DNA from: Pseudomonadota bacterium
GTDB taxonomy: Bacteria; Pseudomonadota; Alphaproteobacteria; Reyranellales; Reyranellaceae
Direction of reading: 5' to 3'
NCBI GenBank assembly: GCA_020160955.1
Contig: JAIUOX010000026.1
Coordinates: 1 to 49,161 of the forward strand
Length of the DNA stretch: 49,161 nucleotides
A program made the position numbers and the translations under genes. Each line of letters opens with the position of its first letter. The stretch's first letter is position 1. The notes under the pieces were generated by a model. The model was not told the origin of the DNA. It saw nothing but the letters and a program-made list of their open reading frames with translations, and did no database searches. Below, one piece after another: positions 27,983-35,919 of this stretch.

Positions 27983-29542
27983 CTAGAGTTCAGCCCTCTG
28001 GCGTTCCCAGTGGAGGGGAATGGTCTTCCGCAGAAGGGCTCTTAGTCCCCCTCTTGGACGCCACCGGCCATCCAGAAGCCGGCGGGTCAAGTCCGGGGCC
28101 AAGAAGGCCAGCGGCAGGAGCTGACGTACATAGACCGGGGAGACCCCGGCCCTGACGGCGATCGTCTCCCAGGAATTCACCTCGCCACGCTCCAGCCAAC
28201 TCCGCCACTTGTGGGCACGACCAAGGGCTTTGACCACCGCGGGGGCAGCGAGCGGCTGTCCATCGTCAAGGACCTTGGCCCGCGCATGACGAATGAAACA
28301 TACCGGCACGACAATAGGCTCGCCCTCGCCTGCAGTGGCATTTGCGCCATTCCTCACGATCTCAACCCGATCATCGTGCAGAGTTACGCGCGCGACCCGG
28401 GCACGCAGAGATGCGGCCTCGAAAGCGGAGCCCTGGAAGATCGCCTGTCCAACGAGACGGTCAATGACGTCTGCCGATACACGCGTGACAAGTCCGGCCT
28501 TCTCTCGGCGCCCCTGAAGTACAGCCTGACTGATGTAGTAGGAATATCGCTTGCCATTCGGCTTCGTAGTCCAGCTCGGGCTCATGACATTGCCCTTCGC
28601 GTCAAACAATCGCCCCTGCAGTGGCCGCCCTGAGGCCTCATTGGTCCGGGCGTGTCGCTTCAGATGTTCGGCCAACCGATCCTGGACCGCCTGCCAGAGT
28701 GCCTGGTCAACAATCGGCACCTGCTGGCCGGGATGCACTCTGTCCTTGTGGCGAACCTGCCCGATGTAGACGGGATTGCGCAGCAAACAATGCAGCGCGC
28801 CTCGACTGAAGTTGCAGCCGCCCCGGGTTCGACCAGAGCTGGATGTCCAGCGCTTGCTGACGATCCCTCGCTGCTTCAGGTCCTTCTGCAGGGCCTCAAC
28901 GCTCCCGAGCCGGAGGTAGCCCTGGAAGATCTCCTGCACCGTCGATGCTTCCGCCTCGTTGATGACCAGGGAGCGGTCGTTCACATCGTATCCAATGGGT
29001 ACGGTTCCTCCCATCCATAGCCCTCGTGCCTTGGAGGCCGCGATCTTGTCCCGGATCCGCTCGCCGGCGACCTCTCGCTCGAACTGCGCAAAGGACAGCA
29101 ACACATTGAGGGTCAGCCTGCCCATCGATGTCGTGGTGTTGAACTGCTGGGTCACTGAGACGAACGAGGCGCCCTGTCCGTCCAACGTCTCGACGATCCG
29201 TGCGAAGTCCGCCAGCGAGCGTGTCAGACGATCGATCTTGTAAACCACGATTGTCTGAACGCGCCCGGCTGCCACATCTGCCAGCAGGCGCTTGAGAGCA
29301 GGCCGATCCATGGACCCGCCAGAAAAGCCACCATCATCGTAGGCCGCTTTTACTAGCTTCCAACCCTCATGGGCCTGGCTGCGGATATAGGCCTCGCAGG
29401 CGTCTCGCTGCGCGTGAAGGGAATTATAGGCTTGATCCAGCCCCTCTTCTGTCGATTTGCGCGTATAGATCGCGCAGCGCACCGGCGGCTTCAGGGGCGA
29501 CGCTCCTTGTTCTTGAGGCCGAAGAAGCGGGGTCCCGACCAT
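27983..29542 (-). CDS. Large serine recombinase (resolvase/invertase family)
   Basis: Site-specific recombinase of 519 residues. The N-terminal resolvase domain has the nucleophile Ser30 in AIYTRKSTEEGL, then YKIDRLTRSLADF and LNVLLSFAQFEREV. It is followed by a Recombinase domain (about 170-270, with GALHCLLRNPVYIGQVRHK), a reduced zinc-ribbon region without clear Cys pairs, and a C-terminal extension. This resembles the recombinases found beside DUF2924 and DUF3489 genes in alphaproteobacterial islands and prophages. Its start overlaps the DUF2924 gene by 52 bases. It probably catalyses insertion and excision of the island, but could act on another element. Confidence 0.93.
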   Translation of the reverse strand: MVGTPLLRPQEQGASPLKPPVRCAIYTRKSTEEGLDQAYNSLHAQRDACEAYIRSQAHEGWKLVKAAYDDGGFSGGSMDRPALKRLLADVAAGRVQTIVVYKIDRLTRSLADFARIVETLDGQGASFVSVTQQFNTTTSMGRLTLNVLLSFAQFEREVAGERIRDKIAASKARGLWMGGTVPIGYDVNDRSLVINEAEASTVQEIFQGYLRLGSVEALQKDLKQRGIVSKRWTSSSGRTRGGCNFSRGALHCLLRNPVYIGQVRHKDRVHPGQQVPIVDQALWQAVQDRLAEHLKRHARTNEASGRPLQGRLFDAKGNVMSPSWTTKPNGKRYSYYISQAVLQGRREKAGLVTRVSADVIDRLVGQAIFQGSAFEAASLRARVARVTLHDDRVEIVRNGANATAGEGEPIVVPVCFIRHARAKVLDDGQPLAAPAVVKALGRAHKWRSWLERGEVNSWETIAVRAGVSPVYVRQLLPLAFLAPDLTRRLLDGRWRPRGGLRALLRKTIPLHWERQRAEL

Positions 29543-29931
29543 CGAGTTCCCGTGATCCGGTATGCGATTTCCGTGAGGGAACCATATTGCCCCCCATCCC
29601 AGGCATATCCTCGCTCGAGCACCATCACCCGATGCGTCTTGCCCGCGTGCTCACGGATCAGAACGGTCCCGGGCCTGAGACTGGATATTCGAGGGAGTCG
29701 ACTTCCGTCCGTCTTCGCACGTTCAAGTTCCCGAAGCTGGCGGCGCGTAGCAGGGTCGAAGCCGCCCTGAACTCGGGCTTGGAGTTCCCAGGCCAACCAA
29801 CTCCGCAGTAGACGACTGCTGGTAACCGTAGGTGCTTGCCCGCCCAGCCTTGCCTGCCACGTCTGCCGAAGGTCCTCCAGCCCGAGATCGCTCAAGCTGT
29901 CGATCTCGGCTGAGGTTTCATTTTCTGGCAT
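29491..29931 (-). CDS. DUF2924 family protein
   Basis: A 146-residue basic protein of unknown function, recognised by LRQTWQARLGGQAP near the N-terminus, then LLRSWLAWELQARVQGG, a central PGTVLIREHAGKTHRVMVL and TEIAYRITGTRWSGPRFFGL. These features and the invariable neighbourhood of a serine recombinase define the DUF2924 family. The C-terminal half suggests nucleic acid binding, possibly as a recombination accessory protein; this is inference. It starts three bases after the DUF3489 stop and overlaps the recombinase start. Confidence 0.92.
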   Translation of the reverse strand: MPENETSAEIDSLSDLGLEDLRQTWQARLGGQAPTVTSSRLLRSWLAWELQARVQGGFDPATRRQLRELERAKTDGSRLPRISSLRPGTVLIREHAGKTHRVMVLERGYAWDGGQYGSLTEIAYRITGTRWSGPRFFGLKNKERRP

Positions 29932-29934
29932 TAC

Positions 29935-30285
29935 CTAGCCCGCGAGCCGATAGAAGCGCTGGCCCTTCGTTTTCTCACTCACGACCGAGAGCCCACGCTT
30001 CTTCAGGGCACCTGACATGGCCCCGCGCACACTGTGCTGCTGCCAACCAAGCGTCTCGGCCAGATTAGATACGGTGACACCCTTTTGACGCCGTAGCAGG
30101 GCTACGAGTTGATCAATCTTGCTCGTTCGATCTTGACCGCCCGCTTCCTTCTTGCATGAACCAATTTCCCTCTTTTTGACGCCCAACTTCGTCGACGCAC
30201 CCTGCTGTTTTTGTTGCGCCGCTTTACCCTCGGCTTCTCCGGGCATTCTTGTTGGCTCTACCTGCTTCGACTGCTTGGCCATCAT
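29935..30285 (-). CDS. DUF3489 family protein (small winged-helix-like)
   Basis: A 116-residue protein. The first 55 residues are Lys/Gln-rich and disordered; the C-terminal 60 residues (SKIDQLVALLRRQKGVTVSN, then LAETLGWQQHSVRGAMSG and a KKRGLSVVS wing) look like a helix-turn-helix/winged-helix domain, the DUF3489 signature. First gene of the three-gene recombinase module, with GGAG before a double ATG (30285 or 30282). It may be a DNA-binding regulator or accessory factor for the recombinase. A strong hairpin lies just upstream. Confidence 0.9.
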   Translation of the reverse strand: MMAKQSKQVEPTRMPGEAEGKAAQQKQQGASTKLGVKKREIGSCKKEAGGQDRTSKIDQLVALLRRQKGVTVSNLAETLGWQQHSVRGAMSGALKKRGLSVVSEKTKGQRFYRLAG

Positions 30286-30575
30286 TTACTCCGCGTGTTG
30301 GAGCCGGGCATTCCCCGGCTCCGAACACACGCTTCTTGCCGGTTAGCAATCAAGCCGGAACTCAATAATTTCATGGCATTGCTGCCTCACCGGGCACCAT
30401 TTCGGGGATCAAATTCGGCCACGACCCGCTACATCAATAAATCTTCGCCCCTGAACCTCATTCCGTGAGGAAGCACGCGCCTGCAGGATGGCGGGCGATC
30501 CTGGAGATGCCTTGTCATTCCGGGTGAAGAATTGCAGGCTTGATGCGGGGCACGGAACAAGGGCGATCGGGCGAG
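30286..30575. other. Divergent gap between DUF3489 and Gabija genes, with hairpin
   Basis: 290 bases with no supported gene. Near the DUF3489 start there is a long inverted repeat, CGTGTTGGAGCCGGG at 30294-30308 and its near-complement CCCGGCTCCGAACAC at 30314-30328, giving about 14 pairs with one bulge and a five-base loop. It could act as an attenuator or roadblock in the DUF3489 leader, or as a protein-binding site. The rest must contain the divergent promoters, including that for the Gabija operon. Confidence 0.5.
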
Positions 30576-32318
30576 ATGTATCTACGCACGCTGACGATTA
30601 ATAACTTCCGCAGACTACCCAACGTCACTATTGAGTTCGTGGCGGGGCTCAACGTACTGGTCGGGCCAAACAACGTCGGGAAGACAGCCGTGGTCGAGGC
30701 GCTGCGGGCACTATTGGCTGGCGCGGATGATCCCTATCCCCGCTTTGACGAGACCGACCTCCATTTGCCGAAATCCGAGCCACCTATTGGCGAGATTGCC
30801 TTCCGATACATCTTCGCGGGCCTGAGCGCGGACGATGAGGCCGACTTCTCTCATGCATTGAAGCCTGGCGCTGACGGCGAGATCGAGGCGCACCTCGGCG
30901 TCTCCTACGGCACCCCCGACAAGGCCGGGCGTTTTCAAGTCCGCCGCTGGTGCGGTGACCATCAAGATGTCCTGATGACTTCGGGGATGCTTGAGAATTT
31001 GCGCAGCGTCTACCTGCCGCCGCTCCGGGATGCGACGCTCGGCCTGCGCCCGAGCCGCACGAGCCAGCTCTCGCGCCTCATGCATCTACTGGTGAACGAG
31101 ACCGATAAACAGACGATCGCAAAGAGATTAAAGACCTTCGACGATGAGATAAAAAAGCACGCGCCGATCGCCAACACCCAAATGGCCATTTCGACCCGTC
31201 ACCAGACCATGCTCGGCTCGAAGCTCGCCCAGGTCCTGGATGTCGGGCTCAGCACCAACGACTTCCAGCGGCTGGCCGCCCGCCTCTCAATGCTGGTCGA
31301 CGCCATGGATATCGAGAGTAATGGTCTTGGCTACAACAACCTCATCTATATGGCCGTCGTATTGAGCGAGCTCTCGAAGAACGCCGACGCGTCGTTCCGC
31401 AGTCTGATCGTCGAGGAGCCCGAAGCCCACCTGCATCCACAGCTCCAGGCCGTACTTCTCCGCTATTTGTCCACGATCGAGAAAGAGGACGGCGAAAAGC
31501 CGGTGCAGGTTTTCGTCACCAGCCATTCCCCAAATTTCGCGAGCATCGCCAAGCTCGACTCCATCGCCTGCCTTGTCGACGTAGGAACCGGCATCGAGTC
31601 TTTCCATCCGCGCAGGATCGAGTTCGGGAAGGGCAAGCGCGAGAAGCTCGAGCGCTATCTCGATGTGACCCGTGCTGAGCTCTTCTTCGCCCGGCGCGTC
31701 ATCTTCGTAGAGGGAGCCGCAGAACTGCTGCTGGTCAATCTCATGGCCAAGCGCATTGACTATGATCTGCGGGATCACGCGGTCAGCCTGATCAGCGTCG
31801 AAGGCCTGAACTTCGACTCCTTCCTTCCCCTCTTTGGCGCATCCGCCATCAAGGTGCCAGTCGCCGCGCTCACGGACGCCGATCCCTTAAAGATCGAGAA
31901 GGGAGCCGACGGCAAGGATGCGTGGATTCCTGTCTATCCTGCGCTCGGCGACGTCATCACCCCCTCTGATACGGTGAAGGCAATGAAGATGCGCGAAGAC
32001 GCCTACGTGAAGATCTTCCACGGCCTGAAGACCTTCGAGTATGACTTCGCTCTCCACGCGGAAAACCGCACCGCCATGCTGGCGGCCCTGAAAGAGATTC
32101 ACCCGCACATCGCTCTCACGGTCGAGGCGGCCGTCAACGCCGAGACCATCGACTCCGCCAAAGCGAAAGCCCTCTTCTGTGGCATGTTCGAGCGCCCGGA
32201 AAGCAATGTCCAGAAGGGCAAATTTGCCCAGGCGCTCGCTGCAAAAATCGAAGACGAAAAGCTGCCCTTTGTGGTGCCCGATTACATTCAGTCGGCGATT
32301 AGGCACGCCTGCTCTTGA
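30576..32318 (+). CDS. gajA: Gabija anti-phage protein GajA (OLD-family ATPase/TOPRIM nuclease)
   Basis: A 580-residue class 2 OLD nuclease, matching the roughly 580 residues of characterised GajA. The N-terminal ABC-type ATPase has Walker A PNNVGKT (Lys36) and Walker B/D-loop IVEEPEAHLHPQLQAVLL (Glu280-281). A C-terminal TOPRIM domain follows: Glu379 in IFVEGAAELLL and LTDADP (Asp434 and Asp436). In known Gabija systems GajA is a sequence-specific DNA nickase that is held off by nucleotides and unleashed when phage deplete them. ATG 30576 is preferred because YLRTLTINNFR matches the family opening; starts at 30540/30543 would add eleven or twelve residues. Overlaps gajB by one base. Confidence 0.9.
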   Translation: MYLRTLTINNFRRLPNVTIEFVAGLNVLVGPNNVGKTAVVEALRALLAGADDPYPRFDETDLHLPKSEPPIGEIAFRYIFAGLSADDEADFSHALKPGADGEIEAHLGVSYGTPDKAGRFQVRRWCGDHQDVLMTSGMLENLRSVYLPPLRDATLGLRPSRTSQLSRLMHLLVNETDKQTIAKRLKTFDDEIKKHAPIANTQMAISTRHQTMLGSKLAQVLDVGLSTNDFQRLAARLSMLVDAMDIESNGLGYNNLIYMAVVLSELSKNADASFRSLIVEEPEAHLHPQLQAVLLRYLSTIEKEDGEKPVQVFVTSHSPNFASIAKLDSIACLVDVGTGIESFHPRRIEFGKGKREKLERYLDVTRAELFFARRVIFVEGAAELLLVNLMAKRIDYDLRDHAVSLISVEGLNFDSFLPLFGASAIKVPVAALTDADPLKIEKGADGKDAWIPVYPALGDVITPSDTVKAMKMREDAYVKIFHGLKTFEYDFALHAENRTAMLAALKEIHPHIALTVEAAVNAETIDSAKAKALFCGMFERPESNVQKGKFAQALAAKIEDEKLPFVVPDYIQSAIRHACS

Positions 32319-34078
32319 TGTTTGCGCTGTCCAGCAAACAGAAGGAGATCGTCGGACTGCCTCTTGCGCCGATCTGCGTCACCGCCTGCGCGGGCAGCGG
32401 GAAGACGCGGACGGCGGTGCACCGCCTTTGCGAGGTGCGCCGGCGGCTCGAAGACCGGCACGGGATCATCGCTCTCCTGTCCTTCTCGAACGTGGCGGTG
32501 GACACCTTCCGGAAGGATTACTTCGCGCTGGCCGGGGTACGGACACGTGGCTCGGCAGGCGTCGAGATCGACACCATGGACGCCTTCATCACCGGCAACA
32601 TCTTACGCCCCCATGCGCACCGCACCATGGGCGCACCGCGGACGCCCTATCTTGTACAGGGCCGCGAGCCATTCCTTAGACACTACACCGTCTGGGATGG
32701 TGAAAAGCGCCACGGCATTGCGCAACTCAATGCGAGATTTGTGAACGGCGCGTTCGACTTCGCCGCTTCATTCGGCAAAGGCAGTCGCCACATCCCGGTG
32801 GGCGAGGCCGAGAAGCAGATCGCAAAATTTGGGAAAACCGGCGGCTACACACATTCACTGGGACGCTACTGGACGCTAAAGACGCTGGCGGATCAGCCAT
32901 TCCTCCTGCGCGCGTTGGCGCGTCGCTACCCGCATATCTTGATCGATGAAGCGCAGGACATCGGCACTGAACACCAGGCCATCCTGGAACTGCTGAAGCA
33001 GCATGGTGTGCAGATATCGCTTATTGGCGATGTCAATCAGGGCATTTACGAGTTCTCCGGCGCGAACGGTAACTTTCTCAGTGGCTACGGTCTTACACCC
33101 GGAGTTGAACGCCGAGGGCTGACCCGGAACTTCCGTTCAGTGCCAGCAATCGTGACCGTAGCCAACAGACTATCCGGGCGTGACGACTGCGCCGACAGGA
33201 AGAAGCCAGAACTTGTTTCGGGCGCCTACTTCACGACGTATAAGTCGACTAAGAAGGACGACTTGCTAGCCAAATTCGACAAGCTGCTAGCTCAAGGCGG
33301 CGTTACGGCTGATCACGCAGCCATTCTGTGCCGAGGTAGCGACTTTGTGGCCGAATGGCGAGGCAAGGCTGAAGCGCAAGGCGAAGGGACGGTGCGCGCC
33401 TTCGCGAAGGCATGCCTTGAGCGCGACAAGCACGCCGACTATCACAATGCCTTCCGGCATGTGTGCGCCGGGGTCATTGCGTTACTTGCCGACGAGCACA
33501 GCGCCTTGGCCAGCCTTGTATCGGTGATTTCTGCTCCACCGGAAATCCGGCGTGCCAAGCGGCTGATCTGGTCCTTCATGCGGGATGCCACCGCGGGATT
33601 GCCCGCCTGTACCCTTTCCGCAAAATCCGCGTGGCATCCGGCGCTTGTTTCACGGGTAAAGGCCTTGCTTGCCCGGCTCGATTCGGAGTGCGGGCTCAAG
33701 ACCGGCGACAATATCGGGCAGCGGTTGGCCAAAAGGAAGCTCACTGCAGATCCGCTGAGCTTGGAGACGAGCGCGCCGAAGGGAGTGGAACGCTGCCGCA
33801 TCTCGACGGTGCATCAAGTCAAGGGCGAGAGCATCCCGGCCGTAATGTATGTGGCGAAGAGGAAGAATGTCCGGGACTTGCTGGACGGTACGGCAAGCGA
33901 GGAAGGACGCATTGGCTATGTGGCGTTGACCCGGGCGTGCGATCTGTTCGTCCTAGCGATACCGGAGGTCGACTTGGCGACCTTCGAGGCCGAACTCCTT
34001 GATAAGGGCTTGATGAGGCTGACCGACATTGAGGAATGCGCAGTGTCCGATGTGGCGGTGACACCCGCCGAGAAATAG
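32318..34078 (+). CDS. gajB: Gabija anti-phage protein GajB (UvrD-like helicase)
   Basis: A 586-residue superfamily 1 helicase. Motif I is TACAGSGKTRT (Lys29), motif II LIDEAQD (Asp210), motif IV-like LTRNFRSVPAIV, motif V TVHQVKGESIPAV and motif VI YVALTRACD. Adjacent to an OLD nuclease it fits GajB, which senses nucleic acid termini and cooperates with GajA. It is longer than the approximately 500-residue reference GajB. The ATG shares a base with the gajA stop (TGATG), giving translational coupling and probably near-equal dosage. Codon use is less GC-biased than in the flanks. Confidence 0.88.
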   Translation: MFALSSKQKEIVGLPLAPICVTACAGSGKTRTAVHRLCEVRRRLEDRHGIIALLSFSNVAVDTFRKDYFALAGVRTRGSAGVEIDTMDAFITGNILRPHAHRTMGAPRTPYLVQGREPFLRHYTVWDGEKRHGIAQLNARFVNGAFDFAASFGKGSRHIPVGEAEKQIAKFGKTGGYTHSLGRYWTLKTLADQPFLLRALARRYPHILIDEAQDIGTEHQAILELLKQHGVQISLIGDVNQGIYEFSGANGNFLSGYGLTPGVERRGLTRNFRSVPAIVTVANRLSGRDDCADRKKPELVSGAYFTTYKSTKKDDLLAKFDKLLAQGGVTADHAAILCRGSDFVAEWRGKAEAQGEGTVRAFAKACLERDKHADYHNAFRHVCAGVIALLADEHSALASLVSVISAPPEIRRAKRLIWSFMRDATAGLPACTLSAKSAWHPALVSRVKALLARLDSECGLKTGDNIGQRLAKRKLTADPLSLETSAPKGVERCRISTVHQVKGESIPAVMYVAKRKNVRDLLDGTASEEGRIGYVALTRACDLFVLAIPEVDLATFEAELLDKGLMRLTDIEECAVSDVAVTPAEK

Positions 34079-34811
34079 GGACTGCGTAGCCGCTCTCGCC
34101 ACGATGTGACCGGCAGCTTTGGCCGCGCCGGCGTAGGCTTGCGGCGCTTTGCCTACCTTTAGTGAAGGATCACGCCTGGTGGCGTGGCCAATGATGCCGC
34201 GAATCTGATGGCAGAATGGGCGTCGCACTCATTGCCGGTTGAAGGAAGGGAGCGTTATCTGGTGGGAGCGCGAGAATCAGCAATCTCTTGGGCCACTTGC
34301 AGGCTCGTGCTTCGAAGCAGATCGCGCTCGCCTGAAATGACTGATTGGACGCTCGACCAGTTACTGATAGCGCTTTCCTGACTTTACATCAGTGCCAATA
34401 GCATTCGCTTGGCGCTGTCTCGATCAGCGATCAGGAGGAAGTACCATCGGTAAGGCGCTCTCAATTTTCCATATGACAGATTATGCGCTCCAGCTATTTA
34501 TGCCGGTTCGAATGCCGATGCTGATTGCCGTATGGAAGGTCCTCGACGTCGTCAGCCCCGGCTCGCCAATTCAGTCATCCCCTCGAAGGGCGTGATGTGA
34601 CCATGGCTGCAGTACAAGGACTTCTGGCCGGTCTCGGCGATGATCCGGACGATGGACTGCACGGCCCCGAACGCGCAGGCGCTTCCGTCCCGGTGATAGT
34701 CATGCCACCGATCATCGCATGATGAGCCTTGCGACCGCCCACGTGCTGGAGTTGGCGCTGTTTGCTCTTCACGGGCCCTAGCCTCCACAAGGCAACAACA
34801 TGCAAGAAATC
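34079..34811. other. Gene-poor stretch after the Gabija operon
   Basis: 733 bases with no gene I can support. Short open frames occur on both strands but lack ribosome sites and protein-like composition. A minus-strand frame at 34552-34788 has a plausible stretch (QSIVRIIAETGQKSLYCSHG) with stops around it, so it may be a decayed gene. No terminal inverted repeats or transposase motif was found. This probably represents eroded island sequence. Confidence 0.4.
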
Positions 34812-35099
34812 TTAGGACAACCGCATCTTGATACGCATGAGCTCTCCAGCCAATTCGCTGAGCAGTGTTGGCGGGTGAGAGGGCGAAAAGTCAGGCAGAG
34901 TATCCGACGATCGCAGCTCGGGTGGCATCTTTGCGAAATCAATGAAGGCTTCGCCCGCCACGATATCTCTGTCGGCAAGGGCTTGTAGTGCACGCGTAAC
35001 GCAGTAAGACTCCCAGCGACCGGGTTCGACACCTCGTGCTTCGAGAGACTTCAGGAATCGATTTACCCGCTCGACTAGCGTTCTTTCGCTAATTGCCAT
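34812..35099 (-). CDS. Small hypothetical helical protein
   Basis: A 95-residue soluble protein that I do not recognise. Composition is protein-like and mostly helical (ERTLVERVNRFLKSLEARGV, then RALQALADRD and SELAGELMRIKMRLS), acidic in the middle. ATG 35099 has AAGGGCGG about ten bases upstream; a longer frame to 35186 is possible but Arg/His-rich and without a site. It lies at the right end of the putative island, reading toward it, 76 bases from the phoX remnant. It may be island cargo or a remnant host gene. Confidence 0.5.
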   Translation of the reverse strand: MAISERTLVERVNRFLKSLEARGVEPGRWESYCVTRALQALADRDIVAGEAFIDFAKMPPELRSSDTLPDFSPSHPPTLLSELAGELMRIKMRLS

Positions 35100-35175
35100 G
35101 GGGCCCGCCCTTCCATGTTGGCTCGTATGGTAGGCTGCACGTTCTTCCACTCTAACCTCAATAAATCGAGGCGGC

Positions 35176-35763
35176 CTAGGATCCAATTTTCCCGCCGTCC
35201 TTCTTCGTGATTGCGATCACCGAGGGTCGCGGCGGCGGGCCGTCCTTGAAGTCAGGCCAGCGGGTCGACGGCTTGTCGAAGGTCGAGCCGGAGTCCTCAC
35301 CAGGGTGCTGGATGGCGAGGAACAGCGTCGTGTCGTCGGGTGTAAAGATCGGGCCGCAGACCTCGGCGTCGGTCAAGCGGTCGCTCGAGCGGCTGCCAGC
35401 CGGCAGGGGATGCAGGCCGAGATAGTCGTTGTTGTAGCCGAACTGCCTGCCCTGCGCGGCCGCGGTCGCCGCTGGCGGGGCAAAAGCCGGCGCCCCCGCC
35501 GTCACCGGGTCGCCCCACCGCGCCAGGACCTGGATGTCGTAGCCCTCGGCGACATGATCGGTAGCGTCCAGCATATGCGCCAGTTCCTTGAAGGCGAGCG
35601 AGGACGGGCCGTTGGCCTGGGCCGACGCTCCCCGCGGCAGTCCCGCCGGGGCGGCGCCGCTCGCGGCGAGCCCGCGCAAGGCCTCGCGACGACCCAGCCG
35701 ACGCTCGATCAGTTCCGCAAGGGTCGGCTCCGTGCGGGCCAACCACCATCTTCTTCGCATCAT
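35176..35763 (-). pseudogene. phoX: phoX alkaline phosphatase remnant with internal deletion
   Basis: Encodes about 195 residues joining the two ends of a PhoX (DUF839) phosphatase that is normally above 600 residues. The N-terminal half has the twin-arginine signal (RRLGRREALRGLAASGAA) and the mature start FKELAHMLDATDHVAEGYDI then GYNNDYLGLHPLPAGSRSSD. The text then jumps to the C-terminal end, RLTDAEVCGPIFTPDDTTLF to AITKKDGGKIGS. The intervening 400 or more residues, including most calcium/iron ligands, are missing with no frameshift. Activity is not expected. The gene borders the putative island and is divergent from the phytase-like gene. Confidence 0.85.
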
Positions 35764-35919
35764 CCGGTGCCGGGGCTACGACCCGGATGCAACCCAGCAA
35801 CTAGAGGTTCTTTACGGTTGCATGACGGTTGCCCGTCTTTCCCCTCGATCCACAGCACCGTCGCCAAACCGTAGCGCGGGGACGCTAGGACCCGACGTTC
35901 GAATCCCTAGGGAGAAAGA
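35764..35919. promoter_or_regulatory. Divergent region with PHO-box-like repeat
   Basis: The 156-base gap between phoX (minus) and the phytase-like gene (plus). ACGGTTGC occurs twice at an 11-base period, 35814-35821 and 35825-35832. Read on the minus strand this gives CCGTAAA and CCGTCAT with four bases between them, near the PHO-box pattern of two CTGTCAT heptamers 4 bases apart. It lies about 50 bases upstream of the phoX start, a suitable PhoB position, and could serve both genes. The downstream heptamer has three mismatches, so the call is tentative. Confidence 0.5.

Larger units (their letters stand above)
27696..35175. mobile_element. Putative genomic island with recombinase module and Gabija defence
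   Basis: This segment differs visibly from its flanks: lower G+C, more A/T at third positions and longer gaps. It contains a large serine recombinase, its DUF2924/DUF3489 partners, a two-gene Gabija anti-phage system, about 0.7 kb without a recognisable gene and one small hypothetical gene. The left edge is taken at the tRNA-Ile2 end and the right edge at the phoX remnant; both are estimates. No flanking direct repeat was seen. Large serine recombinases need only very short core identities, so lack of a long repeat does not argue against integration. Confidence 0.55.

Noticed and set aside
34552..34788. Minus-strand frame of 78 codons in the post-Gabija gap
   Set aside because: No ribosome site, mixed composition, and better-looking pieces fall in different frames; at most a decayed fragment.
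35894..35909. GTTCGAATCC match to the T-arm of tRNA-Ile2, as a possible right attachment site
   Set aside because: Only ten bases, common to many tRNA T-arms and outside the likely island edge; not enough to call an att repeat.
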